Origin: Axinella damicornis
Taxonomy: Eukaryota; Porifera; Demospongiae; Axinellida; Axinellidae
Direction: 5' to 3'
Length of the DNA: 64,000 nucleotides
Assembly (NCBI GenBank): GCA_963931865.1
Contig: OZ007505.1
Coordinates: forward strand, 6,898,653 to 6,962,652
The stretch's first letter is position 1, and every line of letters starts with the position of its first letter. The notes below the pieces were generated by a model. That model did not search any database, was not told the origin of the DNA, and saw only the letters and a program-made list of their open reading frames with translations. Shown here piece after piece: positions 24,401 to 36,200 of the stretch. Position numbers and translations under genes: made by a program.

Positions 24401-27400
24401 CACCTCCATCCAGCTATTGCAAAGCAGGGGAAGTTTGTTATGCATGTTGTGGTCACTGGCACCAAAGGTAGAGAGAACCTCATGCTCAGGTACAAATAGC
24501 ATGGCAGGTGGTCTACAGTGGATCCTCTCACATGGACAGACACCCTAATGCCATAGCCTTGCTTTCCCATATGGGAACGAAATGAACAGTCAGAAGAAAG
24601 GGGGAGGGTCTGGAACATTGTCACGTTCTATGGCCTCGCTGAACACTGGCTGAACAAAACACCCTTTACCATGTTGAAGCATTCTCAACACTTGCTGTTT
24701 GCAGAGACTGTCAATGTGTGGCTCGTGTCGATTGCTGTGCTGCTAACAGTGAACACTCGCTGATCCAGCTTTGTGCTGCATATCTGCAGTTAGTCTGCAT
24801 CCAATTGAGTTCTCTCTACCACCCTGATGTCACTCACGTAATAAGTTATCCCAGGTCTTTCCCTCTCTTCCGTACTGCAAGCATCGAGATGCTAAGTGGG
24901 GGGCCTGGGAATGAGGCTGCTAATGCCATGTTGTGCACACTTCTATTGCAGTTCTTTCTCATTCCTTTCACGTTATTGTCACACCTCCATCCTCATCGAT
25001 CCTGCCTCTGTTGCGAAGCAATTGAGGGAAGGTTGTTATGCATGTTCTGGTTACTGGTATCAAAGGTTATTGTCACATCACTCTCATCTTTCTGTTACAA
25101 AGCAATTGAGGGAAGTTTTGTTGTGCAGGTTGTGGTCGCTGTTATCAAAGGTGGTGCAAATAGCGTGGCTGCACATTGAACGGTCTATAATGGAACCCTT
25201 GGGCCCAAGCAATGTCTCATGATTGAGGGGGCAGAGGTTCTCTTATGCATACACGCATACAAGCAGCTTTGCTTGCTTCACTCGCTTCAGCTGCTGCTCC
25301 CGAATTGCACCCGTGCTTGACTCCGGCGCTGGACAGCTCCCAGTGCAGAAGTCTGGCGAGCTGTCATTCATCTCGTGGAATTCGCATTAGCCCGACACAT
25401 GACAGTTATCTCTTGAGCTCTCTTGCGAGCTCTCGCTCCTTGCTGTATTGCGATAGTCCAGTGTAGCTCACTACTGTGATGTACCCACGGCCTGTGATGA
25501 GTCTCTTGCGAAAAGCATTACAGTAATATCAAGGTCAAGCAAGTACCAAGGTTGCAAGTGTCACTAGTTTTCTCCACGGCTGCGAGATAAAATCTGGGCG
25601 GAGGCCTGGGGACGAGGCTAGTCCCGCCCCACGAATCCCATCTTCCGTTACTCACACATCTTGCACAGCATGTGTCAGTCAGTTTCCTAGCCTCATTCCC
25701 AGGCCGCTGTTATCTGTTTACGTGTGGGCACCCAGTATCTTCATTCCTTGTACTGTGTACATGTACAGTGAAGGTCCCTTACAGTGAAGGTCCCTTACAG
25801 TGAAGGTCCCTTTACATGTGATATTTCTCATATGATAAAGGACTAGCTTAACCACGAGGCTTATCTGAACTCCATGTTGGCTCTCTACCCTCCCCTGGCC
25901 AGGCAAAGCATGCAGCGGAGGGCAATACCACGTGGGGTGTGGACGGGGACAAGGGAGTGATAGCGGACATGAAAGATCTGGAGGTTTGGGAGCCACTCTC
26001 TGTCAAAGTACAGACCTTCAAGACTGCCATTGAGGTATGTGACTGCACAAATATATACTAGTGCATACGTGAATGCACGCAGAAGAGCCTCGCGGGAAGC
26101 AAGTTAGTAGTTGCTGTAAGACCAACTATCTGGCAATCCCAGGAATAGAGATTGTCATGTTTATATGTATTCACAGCCAGGTACATGGTAAGTATATTCA
26201 TGTGACTCATCGGTGGCTGGGTAAGTATATTCACGACACCCATAATCATTTTTGGAGCTACAACTCTGTATTATAAGTAGCAGCAGACACCAGATAATTA
26301 TTGTAAGGATGACATTAACTGCGTTAGTGCCCACGCGCACTTGTGAGTTTGCGAGAGTTCACCCCCGCGCACTTGCCTAGGGCCTTGCACAGTGACAGTG
26401 CGTATGAGTGACGTCTTTATTGCATTCCTGAGTGTTACAAACATATATATATGTGACAATCCTGTGTAGAATACGAAGATTATTCCGGAAGTCAATTATT
26501 GAGATAAACGCGATTAATTTTCAACGCTTTCTAGCGCCTATTCTACAACAGCTAGAAACATGGGACAAAAAGCAGCAGCAAGATGGATCCCTTGTCTAAG
26601 GATTCACTAAGTCTGAAGGATACCAACAGAACAGAGACATCACAGTAAGCGTTATTACATGAATGGTACATCGTTGATGTACCGTCGATCCGTATAGTAG
26701 CGATCTAACGCTCAGTGCGTAGGTGCTGTTTACCTGTTTTGCTTCATAGGCGCTGTTGCTTTAGATGAAGGATCCCTCTCACTGTTGGCGTTTGACCCGT
26801 GTTTGTAGCTATCGCATAACCGGAGATACGGAGCGTTGAATCTTGCCATTTTTATCGCGTGTTGACGGTACCGCGTGCGTATACTGTGTAAACGACCCGA
26901 GGTCAGTGCACTTTCGTGGGCGTAACTACTCGTTCAAGCAACGATTAGCGCTAAGACTTCCGGAAAATGTTGGGGATGCCCCAAGGCTTCGATTAGCATC
27001 ACTAACTCATTTTTGGCCAATGCGGAATAATCTTCGTATTCTACACGAGACTGTCACATATATATATATATATATATATATATACGCTAGCTCAGATTCG
27101 ATTGCCCTGCTGCACGATTAGTTGCCTTGCTTCCCGCTCGGCAATGAAGGCTGTGTGCAAGAGCTGGATATGGGGACTTTTTTTTTATGTTGTAGCAAGA
27201 GTTTCTAAATCTCTACAATGCAGAGGAAATTATAACTGCCAGACATCCACCCAAAAATGGAGTAAAGTAGCCAAAAGACGCCCATAACTGGAGGACAATC
27301 AGTTGTCAGCAGCCCTACCAGCAGCTGAACAGTGCTTTAGGAAGCCTTGCAGGAACAGGAAACCGCTGATCATATTGACTGAGATTACTTTTTAAGGATG

Positions 27401-27628
27401 CTGTCTGTCAGACCAACAATCATTACGACTGACCAAACTGAGGTGTGTGGTCAGGCATTTTGCCAGATGACTTGAAAAAAAAATTACCTCTGGAGTGATT
27501 TGTTTGCTTTGTGGCAACCCTTCCTCTTCTTGCAGACTGCCATTTTGTTGCTACGCATCGATGACATAGTGTCTGGCAGTAAGAAGAACAAGGAGGAGAG
27601 TGGTGGAGAGGCGCAACCAATGGAATAG
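17538..27628 (+). CDS. CCT3: T-complex protein 1 subunit gamma (CCT3), complete, 16 exons
   Basis: Subunit of the hetero-oligomeric cytosolic chaperonin TRiC/CCT, which folds actin, tubulin and other clients with ATP. Exons: 17538-17571, 17666-17727, 18518-18568, 18642-18704, 18822-18918, 19066-19186, 19467-19547, 19615-19720, 20731-20813, 20909-20975, 21498-21630, 21715-21796, 22315-22498, 23835-24077, 25903-26034, 27536-27628. They total 1632 nt (543 aa), matching the family length of about 545. Visible signatures are TKRESGRKAQIGN, TCLGPRAMLK, LMDPMGGIVMTNDGNAIL, the nucleotide-binding GDGTTSVII (from residue 93), VRKTDNNRIA, DPKACTILLRGAS and LVPGGGATEM (about 409-418). All junctions keep frame. 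The C-terminus is short and acidic-polar. No unusual residue in the ATPase motifs. Confidence 0.97.
17851..18485. mobile_element. 635-bp TIR transposon with 9-bp TSD, CCT3 intron 2
   Basis: About 105-bp inverted termini start TAGTCTCGTTCCCAGACCC and end GGGTCTGGGAACGAGACTA. Each arm includes ATCCGCGTTGCCCGC and TCAAATGACCAGACCC in opposite orientation. A perfect direct repeat, GTGTGAGGT, flanks it (17842-17850 and 18486-18494). No transposase ORF, so it is non-autonomous. A 9-bp TSD is typical of Mutator-like elements. Confidence 0.88.
20282..20691 (+). mobile_element. Repeat-derived segment with an 85-codon basic ORF, CCT3 intron 8
   Basis: ATG 20434 to stop 20691 encodes an 85-aa, Arg-rich polypeptide with a heptad-like RQRVQRHRGRTDEARRET pattern that resembles STPR-type repeats found in mobile-element proteins. 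Upstream, GCGGGAAGCGAGGCAACTAA (20288) recurs inverted near 27107-27141 in CCT3 intron 15, showing that the segment belongs to a dispersed repeat. No splice context links it to CCT3. Best viewed as a transposon fragment; the STPR resemblance is a weak pattern match. Confidence 0.4.
21075..21485. repeat. CT/CCT-rich tract filling the 3' half of CCT3 intron 10
   Basis: More than 400 nt of almost pure pyrimidine, including (CCT)n, poly-C and duplicated CCCCTCCTTCTCCCCTCT blocks, directly precede the acceptor at 21497. Long ORFs in all frames here are compositional. Confidence 0.9.
22547..23347. mobile_element. 800-bp TIR element with TA-type flanks, CCT3 intron 13
   Basis: CTAAGGCATGGGA at 22547 is inverted as TCCCATGCCTTAG at 23335-23347. 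The outer TA could be the target duplication. A second inverted pair, AAAGGCGGAGGTGAAGA (22757) with its complement at 23033-23053, lies inside. No credible transposase. Confidence 0.55.
24340..25160. repeat. Degenerate about 100-bp repeats, CCT3 intron 14
   Basis: Three related blocks begin near 24340, 24945 and 25062. They share the order CTTCTATTG..., TCACACCTCCATCC, GAAGCAATTGAGGGAAG, TGTTATGCATGTTGTGGTC and a variant of ATCAAAGGT. Not coding. Confidence 0.5.
25764..25812. repeat. 18-bp tandem repeat, three copies, CCT3 intron 14
   Basis: TACAGTGAAGGTCCCT is repeated three times about 90 bp upstream of the acceptor at 25902. Confidence 0.8.
26442..27083. mobile_element. Approx. 630-bp TIR element, CCT3 intron 15
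   Basis: ATATGTGACAATCCTGTGTA continuing into GAATACGAAGATTATTCCG (26449-26490) is inverted at 27022-27064. (TA)n flanks both ends, so the target duplication cannot be read. No protein-like ORF. Confidence 0.6.
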
Positions 27629-28608
27629 TAGCAGCTGCAGCCGATGGAGGACCAATCACTTGCATGCTGTGGTGCCACCACTTGTCTTAGCTGTATAATT
27701 ATGTAGTACTATGTACTTTAGATTTATTTATCCGGTCATCAGATTCTGTGTGTTGTACAATCGTCATTGCTACACTGTAGTCTCGTTCTGGTCTGGAATA
27801 TGCTGGGATTGGAAGATGCCCTGTATGCATCCATTATATACACTGCTAGCCTCATTCCCAGGCCGTTCCCACTGCCAGTATGGCCGTATTTCATACTGGA
27901 AGCGATGAAATACTGGCGGTGGGAATGGCCTGGGAACGAGGCTAATATACTGCCCAGACCCCTTCCATAGCAATGGGTTTGGTTATGAGACTAGGTACAT
28001 TTGCCTGTAAAAACTTTCACTGTTGCTAGTTCTAGGTTATGGCAAATGGACCATCTGCTGCATGAAGACACTGTGCCTACATTGTATACATTCCAGCTGC
28101 CCTGTATGCTTCCACTCGGCAGCTTATTATACTAGCTGCCCAGACCCTCCCCATAGCAATGAGGGTTTGGTTATGAGACTAGGTACATTACATTTGCCTG
28201 TAAAAACTTTCACTGTTGCTTTCTTATCAGTTCTAAGTTATGGCAAACAGGTAAGATAGACTATCTGCTGCATGGACGTGCTTGGCTGAACTACGTGCTA
28301 CTAACCACACACTGGCTATGTACTCCTGTTTTTTCAATCACTCCATTTATTTGAGCAAAAACAAAATTTAGTACGTGCAGTGCTGACCTAGAATATTTAT
28401 GGAGTAGCTTCTTATCTTGACGTATTGTTGTAATGTACACGTACGTAACTGCATGCTCGATTTTTGACATTTGCAAAAAATTGTCAATTAAACTCTGATC
28501 GAGGGTAATTACTCCAGTTTCAGTGTACTCAACACTACATGACACTTGCATGGGGGGGACAGTGAGGGGAAAGGTTACACATCAGTTGTACATCAGTTCT
28601 GATTTTTG
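27629..28608. other. Intergenic spacer CCT3 / synaptotagmin-like copy 1 (tail-to-tail)
   Basis: About 980 bp contain a foldback element (27847-27944), an imperfect tandem duplication of about 185 bp (27952-28075 against 28138-28275, starting CTGCCCAGACCC) and the 3' flank of the synaptotagmin unit, which is shared with copy 2. No gene seen. Confidence 0.7.
27847..27944. mobile_element. 98-bp near-perfect palindromic foldback element
   Basis: TAGCCTCATTCCCAGGCC at the left and GGCCTGGGAACGAGGCTA at the right. The palindrome continues inward (CCAGTATGG, TTTCATACTGG against GAAATACTGGCGG). Flanks ATACACTGC and ATATACTGC agree at 8 of 9 bases. Confidence 0.85.
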
Positions 28609-30552
28609 TCATCTGAGTTCATGCCACTTGGCAATGTGCTTCCCTGGCGTTGCTATGACTTCATTCCAGTGGTGATATTCCTCCCCAGAGGACTGGGCAC
28701 TCAGGATCACCTGACCCAGCTCTCTCTTTCCCACAAGCAGACTATCGCCAAACAAGACCGCTTTGATGGCAACATTGTGACTCTGTTTTGGTTCAAGATG
28801 GCAGGTGAGTACCTCATTGAATATTGGAGAGTTGCCTGTCTTACGAGTTGTCTTTAGCTTTCCAATCACATGATCACCTAATGTAACCCAGAGAGTTGCT
28901 TGGGTATCTGGTGTGTATGACATTGTGTTGTGGGAAGTTGGGAACAGTACAAACATAGACACAGTACATTCATTATGTGCTACTCACGTGCACGTGACCC
29001 TCAATGAATCAGATGTGATGCCTCCGAATCTAACCACAAGCATTAATTACATGACATGGGAGTGGCAGTTCTCAGTTCGATCTCTCCTATAGAGACGATT
29101 TGATGGATGTCTACTGGTAATGGTACATTTTATGAACATATTGGACTCAAGCCTAGTGCCATTAATTAAGAGCGCATGATGACATCATTGTTTTTCACAA
29201 AAATTTTTTGGAAAAAAAACAATGATGTCATCATGCGCTCTTGCCTAGTGCCTATTGTATTATCAAAGTGGCAGCATGCTATTTACCGAGCTAGCCACAC
29301 CCCTTGGTTATACCAGTATACATGCTGGTTATATTTGTTGATAAACTGCTTTCAGTACTTACGCAGCCCCTTGGCATTTCCTTTGAGGTCCTTTGCCCTT
29401 AGGATGATGACACTCAGCTTCTTGCTCTCGGGATTGTAGTTCAGAGAGAGCAGAACTGTGCCGTGGCTTTCCCAATCCTGTATCAGGTGAAACATCACTA
29501 ACACCGGCTTAGAAAACACTCTGATGCTTCATTGCGTGATCTTAGGAAGAGCAATACTTTTGTCCCATGCACAAAATATATGTTCGGTAGGAACCAGCAC
29601 ATGTATATGATGGACAATGTCTAAATGATAACTGTCATCACTTAGTGCAAGATTTATTTTAGAGCATCTCAGATGTTTCTAAATATTGTATCGCTTCATC
29701 CCGACCAAACCCTCTTACGTGTGCAGGACGAGGCTGTAAGGTGAGGACATCAAAGATTTCTTTAGAAGTGAACTGGACCCGTGTCAGATGAAGGTCCACC
29801 TGTCCCAAAATGGAGTGCTTCCCATGAGGGTGGTAGTCCAGAACCTCAAAGTGAAGAGTAGAGTTGATCAGTTCTTCCACACACATCTCCTCATAGCGAA
29901 CTTCCTCATCGAATACAGGATCGGAGCTTTCTCTAACCACTTTTGTCTTCCAAGTCCTGCGATGAGGCAGCCCAGGGATCTTACAGATGAAGAACAGTCT
30001 GACATAGGAGTTCACCACTGACATATCTTCACGCAGAGGTAGGTTGATGACCTTGTCTATCCGGATCACAAGAGGAGGGTTTTCATCCCTGTCAGTATTG
30101 TGGAACATAGATATGAAAATTTCTGGTTTGGAAATCTCCTCACTTTCACTTGAATTGATGCGCCTCTTGGTTTCATGACCCAATCTTTTGGATGGGCTTG
30201 GACTTCGGTTGGACGCCCCTGCATTTTGCTCCTGCATAAGACGACCAGGCCTTCTGCTTTCATGTGGTACTGTATAGTAGTGACGTGTGCCCTCAATCGG
30301 ATCCCCTAAAGGTGCAGCCATGTGGTAGGCCAGTTCAGGGGGAGGTGGTCTTGCCAGTTTTACTGATGGGAGTAGGTCTATACCAGAGCCATGATCTCTG
30401 TCGGCATCCTTGTCATCCGTTCCTCGCAGACGTCGCCACAGCTTCACCAATACGCAGCAGAGCACCAACAGGATGATAATCGTCAGGAAAATCAGTACGC
30501 AGGGTAAGCCGACGAGGAGCAGCAAATTCGGCGTTGCATTCCGGTCACCCAT
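28609..30552 (-). CDS. Synaptotagmin-like protein, tandem copy 1 (415 aa)
   Basis: Exons on the minus strand: 30552-29719 (278 codons), 29477-29363 and 28907-28609, phases 0 then 1, total 1248 nt. The protein has the synaptotagmin plan: short N-terminus with an NAT glycosylation site, one hydrophobic span (about residues 10-36), basic WRRLRG stop-transfer, linker, then C2A (about 130-275, with LVIRIDKVINLPL and FEVLDYHPHGKHSILG) and C2B (about 280-415, with WESHGTVLLSLNYNPESKKL), ending WNEV...IAKWHELR, which matches the conserved synaptotagmin C-terminus. Calcium-coordinating Asp positions are mostly replaced: SDPYVK is NSYVRL in C2A, the DFD loop is DYH, and C2B lacks both. It is therefore probably a calcium-independent membrane-trafficking C2 protein. 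The start is chosen at MGDRN, conserved in all three copies. Confidence 0.88.
29161..29242. mobile_element. 82-bp foldback element with 10-bp TSD, intron 2 of copy 1
   Basis: AAGAGCGCATGATGACATCA is inverted as TGATGTCATCATGCGCTCTT. GCCTAGTGCC directly repeats at 29151-29160 and 29243-29252. The termini relate to the 43158-43206 element, not to the TAGCCTCG group. Confidence 0.8.
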
Positions 30553-31110
30553 TTCTACTTCACCAGATATCTCATCCGAGAACTCTGCGACGAACGCGCT
30601 GACGGACAATCTCCCAGCTCTGCACCGCTTTGCCCTGTTCCCATACTGCAATCAGTGTAGTCTCGGTACCAGACTACCGGGACTACGTGTGACACGCATG
30701 CGCAGCACTGCCCTTGGGCATATATATAAAAGGCGAGCATTAGCATTATTCGAGCATAATCAAGCATATGTTTTGCACTCATTGGCGACATACACACTTG
30801 TAGAAAATGGATGACAGTGATAGACTTAGTGATAGTAATGATAGACCTAATTAGTAGTATAGTAGCGACTAGTCCGACTCCTTTGTAAAATTACCTGGCT
30901 CAGTTGTTCAGCAGGCAAGTTAAATTGCAATCAGCATTTTCATGAGCATTTTTCTCTAAATCTGAGCATTTTTTAATGAAAATTTTGCATGTTAAATGCA
31001 GGGATACATAGGTAGCAGTTACTGCTAATACACAATGTCATGAATGTACCCTAACTATATATAGCTACTATACAATACAAACAACTAGTGACAAACAACA
31101 GACAAGAACT

Positions 31111-31770
31111 CTACAAATAGACAGAAATCTTATGCTTAAATTCCACAATTGACATACTTCGCTGGATACCAGCTGGGATGCTATTCCACAAAGTAATAGT
31201 TTTAGGGAAAAATGACTGTTGGTAACTTCTTGTTCTGGCAAAAATAGGCTGCAAGTGAAGCTGAGCCGGGTCCGCAGATCTTAGTCTACTGTCGATAGGT
31301 GATCTTGAAGTGGGAAGGTCTGGGAATCTGAAGGTTCCATTGAGAACCTGAAAAAGGTAGCATAACTTAAGGTACTTTCTCCTCACAGCAAGGGACTGCA
31401 ACTTTGATGCCACAAGCAATTGCTGGTATTCCAAATTCCAATTCTTAAAGCACATTCGAAGTGCAAACTTCTGGACTCTTTCCAGTGTATCAACATGAGA
31501 AGAGCAGTAAGGGTCCCAGACAGGTGCAGCGTATTCCAAGTGCGGTCTGATAAATGAGAGGTAAAGCTTCAGCATGCAGAGCTTCTGGAGGTGTATGAGC
31601 GGAAAATCGTCTATATAGTAGGCCAACCAGTTTAGAAGCCTTTTTGGTAATATGGTCAATATGTTTAAACCAACTGAGCTTCTCAGTAAGCCAACCCCCC
31701 AGATACTTATAATTAAATGATGGTCATAATTGGCTAATTTAATGAGCAGTGCTGCAAAGCAATTATTCAT
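31111..31770 (-). pseudogene. Non-LTR retrotransposon reverse-transcriptase C-terminal fragment
   Basis: The minus-strand reading shows SFIRPHLEYAAPVWDPYCSS and LERVQKFALRMC, then a conserved tail ending in SIVEFKHKI, as at the C-terminal end of CR1/Jockey-type LINE polymerases. The N-terminal side continues in another frame (YLGGWLTEKLSWFKHIDHIT, GLLYRRF), so there is a frameshift, and the rest of the element is missing. Dead, 5'-truncated copy. Confidence 0.8.
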
Positions 31771-32054
31771 GCCCAGGCCACCCTTGCTTGTACCTTGATT
31801 TGTACACTACAGGAATGGGAGTATGATTACATCCAATTCCGCAACTGGGTGAGTTTGTTACACATAAACTGTAAGTGACATTGCGTTATGCACTTGAACG
31901 TTTTCTCATGGAATTGCGTGGACATCAGTGCTATTCAGTGGGAAGTAAAATGCAGAGAGTCATACTTATCAATCTGACCAGCATCTTCAAATCACTATGA
32001 GGTACATGTACAAGGTGTAGGCTCTGTAGCTAGTGAAGACGGCACAAAACATTA

Positions 32055-32425
32055 TGTTCTTGCACTGCAATACTCTGGAGGTGGGACTGCAATACTGCAA
32101 TGCTAATACTCCGGGGCGGGGCTGCAGCACTGCAATTGTTTGGAGGTGGGGTTGCAGCAGTGCAATACTAATCACAAAAAAACTCTGGAGGCACTGCAGG
32201 CACACTCACTCTGGAGGCACTGCAATACTAATACTCTGGAGGCGGGGCTGCAGCACTGCAATAGTTTGGAGGTGCAGGGCTGCAGCCACTAGCCTGGTTA
32301 CGCAGCTGGGCTGAGAAGGGCTAGCGGCTAGACTGGGGCTGCAGGACTGTAATAGTTGGGAGGTGGGGCTGCAGCAGTGCAATACTGATATTCTGGAGGC
32401 GGGGCTGCAGTCGCAATGCAACTTC
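32055..32425. repeat. GC-rich minisatellite (CTGGAGGNGGGGCTGCAG), upstream of copy 1
   Basis: Degenerate units of about 35 bp contain GGAGGTGGGGCTGCAGCA and CTGCAATACTAATACTC. The same array, longer and more regular, lies at 37200-37830. Confidence 0.85.
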
Positions 32426-33219
32426 CATTCCATGGCTTCCAGGTGTCATAGTCCATCGAGTGGAACCAGCCTCCGGTTGTGCAGAGATTCGTCGTCACAT
32501 CCATCACATCAGAAAACGAACAGACACTGACTTTCAACCTCATAGAGATGTGGCACCTGTTCCTTCCTGCATTTCAGTTGATGTAGAAGACCAACCAGAA
32601 GTTGTTGTACAGGAGCGACAGGTTCTTCCTCAATAGGCCTTGGCAGATTTTGCTCGAACTTTTACCTATTTTTCTTTTCTTTTTTTCTCCTGTTATTAAC
32701 CTATATTTCTTTTTCATTCACCTATTTTTCTCAATTATGCTGGCATTGCATTTCACATCATATATACATTCAATACGCACTCATAAACACTTGAAAACTT
32801 TCTGAGTGACACTGTATGACTCAGTATGACAGTGAGTGTACGACAAAATTAGTAAGGAGTTAGAATGAAAGACCATACAACTAGTATGTAGCTAGCTAAT
32901 ACGTAGCTAGCCAGTTCGTAAGATACACCATCTGCTACTAACCACACACTGGCTATGTACTCCTGTTTTTTCAATCGCACCATTTATTTGAGCAAAAACT
33001 TAACAAAATTTAGTACACGCGCAGTGCTGATCTAGAATATTTACAGAGTTGCACACTAGCTTCTTATCTTGACGTATTATTGTAATGTATACATGTAACT
33101 GCTCAATTTTGCAAAAAATGGTCAGTTAAACCCTGAGGGGTTACTCCAGTTTCAACACTACATGACAGGACAGTGAGGGGAAAGGTTACACATCAGTTGT
33201 GCATCAGTTCTGATTTCTG

Positions 33220-36200
33220 TCATCTGAGTTCATGCCACTTGGCAATGTGCTTCCCTGGCGTTGCTATGACTTCATTCCAGTGTTGGTACTCCTCCCCAGA
33301 GGACTGGGCACACAGGGTCACCTGACCCAGCTCTGTCTTCCCTACGAGCTGACTCTTGTCAAACAAGATCACTTTGATGGCAACACTGTGGCTCTGTTTT
33401 GGTTCAAGATGGCAGGCGAGTACCGCATTGAATATTGGAGAGTTGCCTGTCTTACGAGTTGTCTTTAGCTTTCCAATCACATGACCACCTAGTGTTACTG
33501 AGATGGTTGCTTGGGTAACTGGTGTGTATGTGCATGTGGGGGGGGGGGGGGGGGGGGAAGGGGAGGGAGTACAAACATGAGCACAGTACTGTTTGAAGTA
33601 ACACTTCTCTTCACAGGCTATGAATCTCTGGATGGCATGACAGTACAAAACATTACAAATGCAGCCAAATGTTTGGCCTAGAGTTCAAACAATCTGTCAA
33701 AGGTTGCAGTCATTAGTTATGTATAAGGAGCTATATCCCAAAGGTGTGTAGGTGTGTATAGTTGACAAGTTGTAAAGTACTTGTTCACAATGTTGTGCAC
33801 AACTTGCAAATGAACAATTTACATGTTGTTTTACAACCTGTAAACTGTTTCATTTTGACTTTAAAAATCCGTTTGATTATTTAAGTCAAGATGCAGGTTG
33901 TAAAACTGCTCACAAATTGTTCATTTGCTAGTATAGTCCACAACATTGTGAACAAGTATTTCTAGCTTGCCTGACACAGCATGCAGGTAGACAGCAATCA
34001 ATTGATCACTTGCATGATTAGAACCATGCAGCTCAATAGGGCTTACAAGACAGTATTGAGAAAGAAATCCAACTTCTGAGTCTTTAAACAAGATTTATAT
34101 ACCAACCTGCAATGAGTCATTTCCCAGCTTGAGCTCCAGTGTCTTACCCAGATAGAAGAAATGCTGATTTCTTCTGGTTACCCTACTTTTGCCGTTTTAC
34201 TAGCCCTCTGAAGTGCCCATCGATTATCTTTGAATGGTAGAAAGCCAACATTGTTGCTGAAAAGCACGCTTTTGTTGCCTCTTTGACCACATGCCCTCCT
34301 TTGCTCCATGGATGGATCCATTCTCAGATGCCATGCATGGTCTCCTTATCGTGCAGCCTGTCCAACCATCGTTTAGTTCATGCAGTAACGCATTTATGGA
34401 TTTACAGCATGCATGAATGTATACTTACGCAGCCCCTTGGCAGTGCCTTTGAGGTCCTTTGCCCTGAGCATGACGACACTCAGCTTCTTGCTCTCTAGAT
34501 TGTAGTTCAGAGAGAGCAGAACCATGCCGCGGCTCTCCCAATCCTGTATCAGGTGACAAAGCGATAACTCCACAGAACACAGAGCCAACAACACCCTGAT
34601 GGTGGCCCATTGGGCTCATAGTACTGTGGTCTCTCGAAAATACGCCCATGGGCGATGAACTCTAACCACATGTTATTACCTCTAAAGCCCGAAAGCTAGT
34701 TGGATTGCTGATCCGGCAATTCTACAGATGTACTGATACTGACATCATTCGCAAGTTATATATCACCATTGTTAGGCCTCACCTCGAATACGCCAGCCAA
34801 GTTTGGGTGCCTTATCTTCTGAAGGACCAACAAACACTTGAAAGTGTCCAAAAGTTTGCGTGTCAGGTGTGCCTCAAACGCTAGGATTTAAATATGCTTG
34901 AGGTCCTCAATATTCTCACCTTGGCTGCACGCATAAAACAGCTGAAATTCTGCACTTTGTACATCTATGTGCATGGGTTGTCCGTTGATCTCACCATTGT
35001 GTGTCCATTTGCTAGATTCGTGTACTCCTTTTTTCCCCAATACGATTTCTTTGTGGAACAACTTAGTATACCTAGTTCTGTAGTCCACTCTAATTCCATT
35101 GGCACTTTCAAGCACTCGATCCTTATCATTGTACCATTGTATTTAAGTTAATTACTTTTTGTTGGATGTATGCTCGTATTAGCTCTATATGCTACTCATG
35201 CATCCCTTGCTATTTGCCCACCCATTTCAAAAGTAGGCCCACCCAAGACAGGATGCGTAATCAACAAATATACAAGTGCCATACTGCAACAGTCATTCTA
35301 GCAGGCTTCTTAGTGAGCAGGAACAATCTCTTCGTGTGAGTAGCAGCAGGAACAGCAAACAAGACACAGCAGAGTGCTTGAATGACGTGGAGTGCGCAGA
35401 CCATCTGACTTGTTGCTGCTGCTTTCGAGAAATCCGTAGTGCGCTGCTAGTGCTACGCTAGGTGATTGCACACATGAAGACACAAACCTGCAATGCACAG
35501 CGCGTGCACGGTCTCATGTCATGCACTCAGTACACAGCTGATTATGCAATGGCATACAACATAACGATGGAATCAGTACCGGCAATAGCCATCCTTCATT
35601 TCTTAGTCCCAACTCTTTGACAGTACTTCTCTCAGAGCTATTCAAGTGCTTTCCCGTTCGAGATAATAGGGTGGGTGTACTTTCGAGTAATAAATCACCT
35701 TTTGCAACAACTGTCACGAAAAAGGGGAGTGGGCGTATTTTCGAGAGACTACGGTACTTGCCCCACATATATATCATATGCGTATTTGGTAAGGAATAGC
35801 AACACATGCACTATTGGGCACTTTGGGTCCGTATTGTCCAAAAATTCGGCATTTAGATGTCTCTAAATCATCAATCTGCATGTGATAGTGATATGTTGTT
35901 TATGAGAATCGTAAACTGTTTAGTATTTGGACTTTGACTTCTATAATTATCTTCCCTCTTACATGTGCAGGACGAGGCTGAAAGGTGAGGACAGAAAAGA
36001 TTTCTTCAGAAGTGAACTGGACCTGACCCAGATGAAGGTCCACCTGTCCCAAAATGGAGTGCTTCCCATGAGGGTGGTAGTCCAGAACCTCAAAATGAAG
36101 ACTAGAGTTGATCAGTTCTTCCACACTCATCTCCTCATAGCGGACTTCCTCATCGAATACAGGATCGGAGCTTTTTCTAACCACTTTTGTCTTCCAAGTC

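Larger units (their letters stand above)
30553..33219. other. Spacer between synaptotagmin-like copies 1 and 2
   Basis: The first 100 bp upstream of copy 1 align with the upstream region of copy 2, so a promoter probably lies there. Compared with copy 2, about 1.2 kb is inserted (roughly 30660-31880), including a LINE reverse-transcriptase fragment. A GC-rich minisatellite, an AT-rich stretch and the shared 3' flank of copy 2 (from about 32930) follow. No intact gene. Confidence 0.6.
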
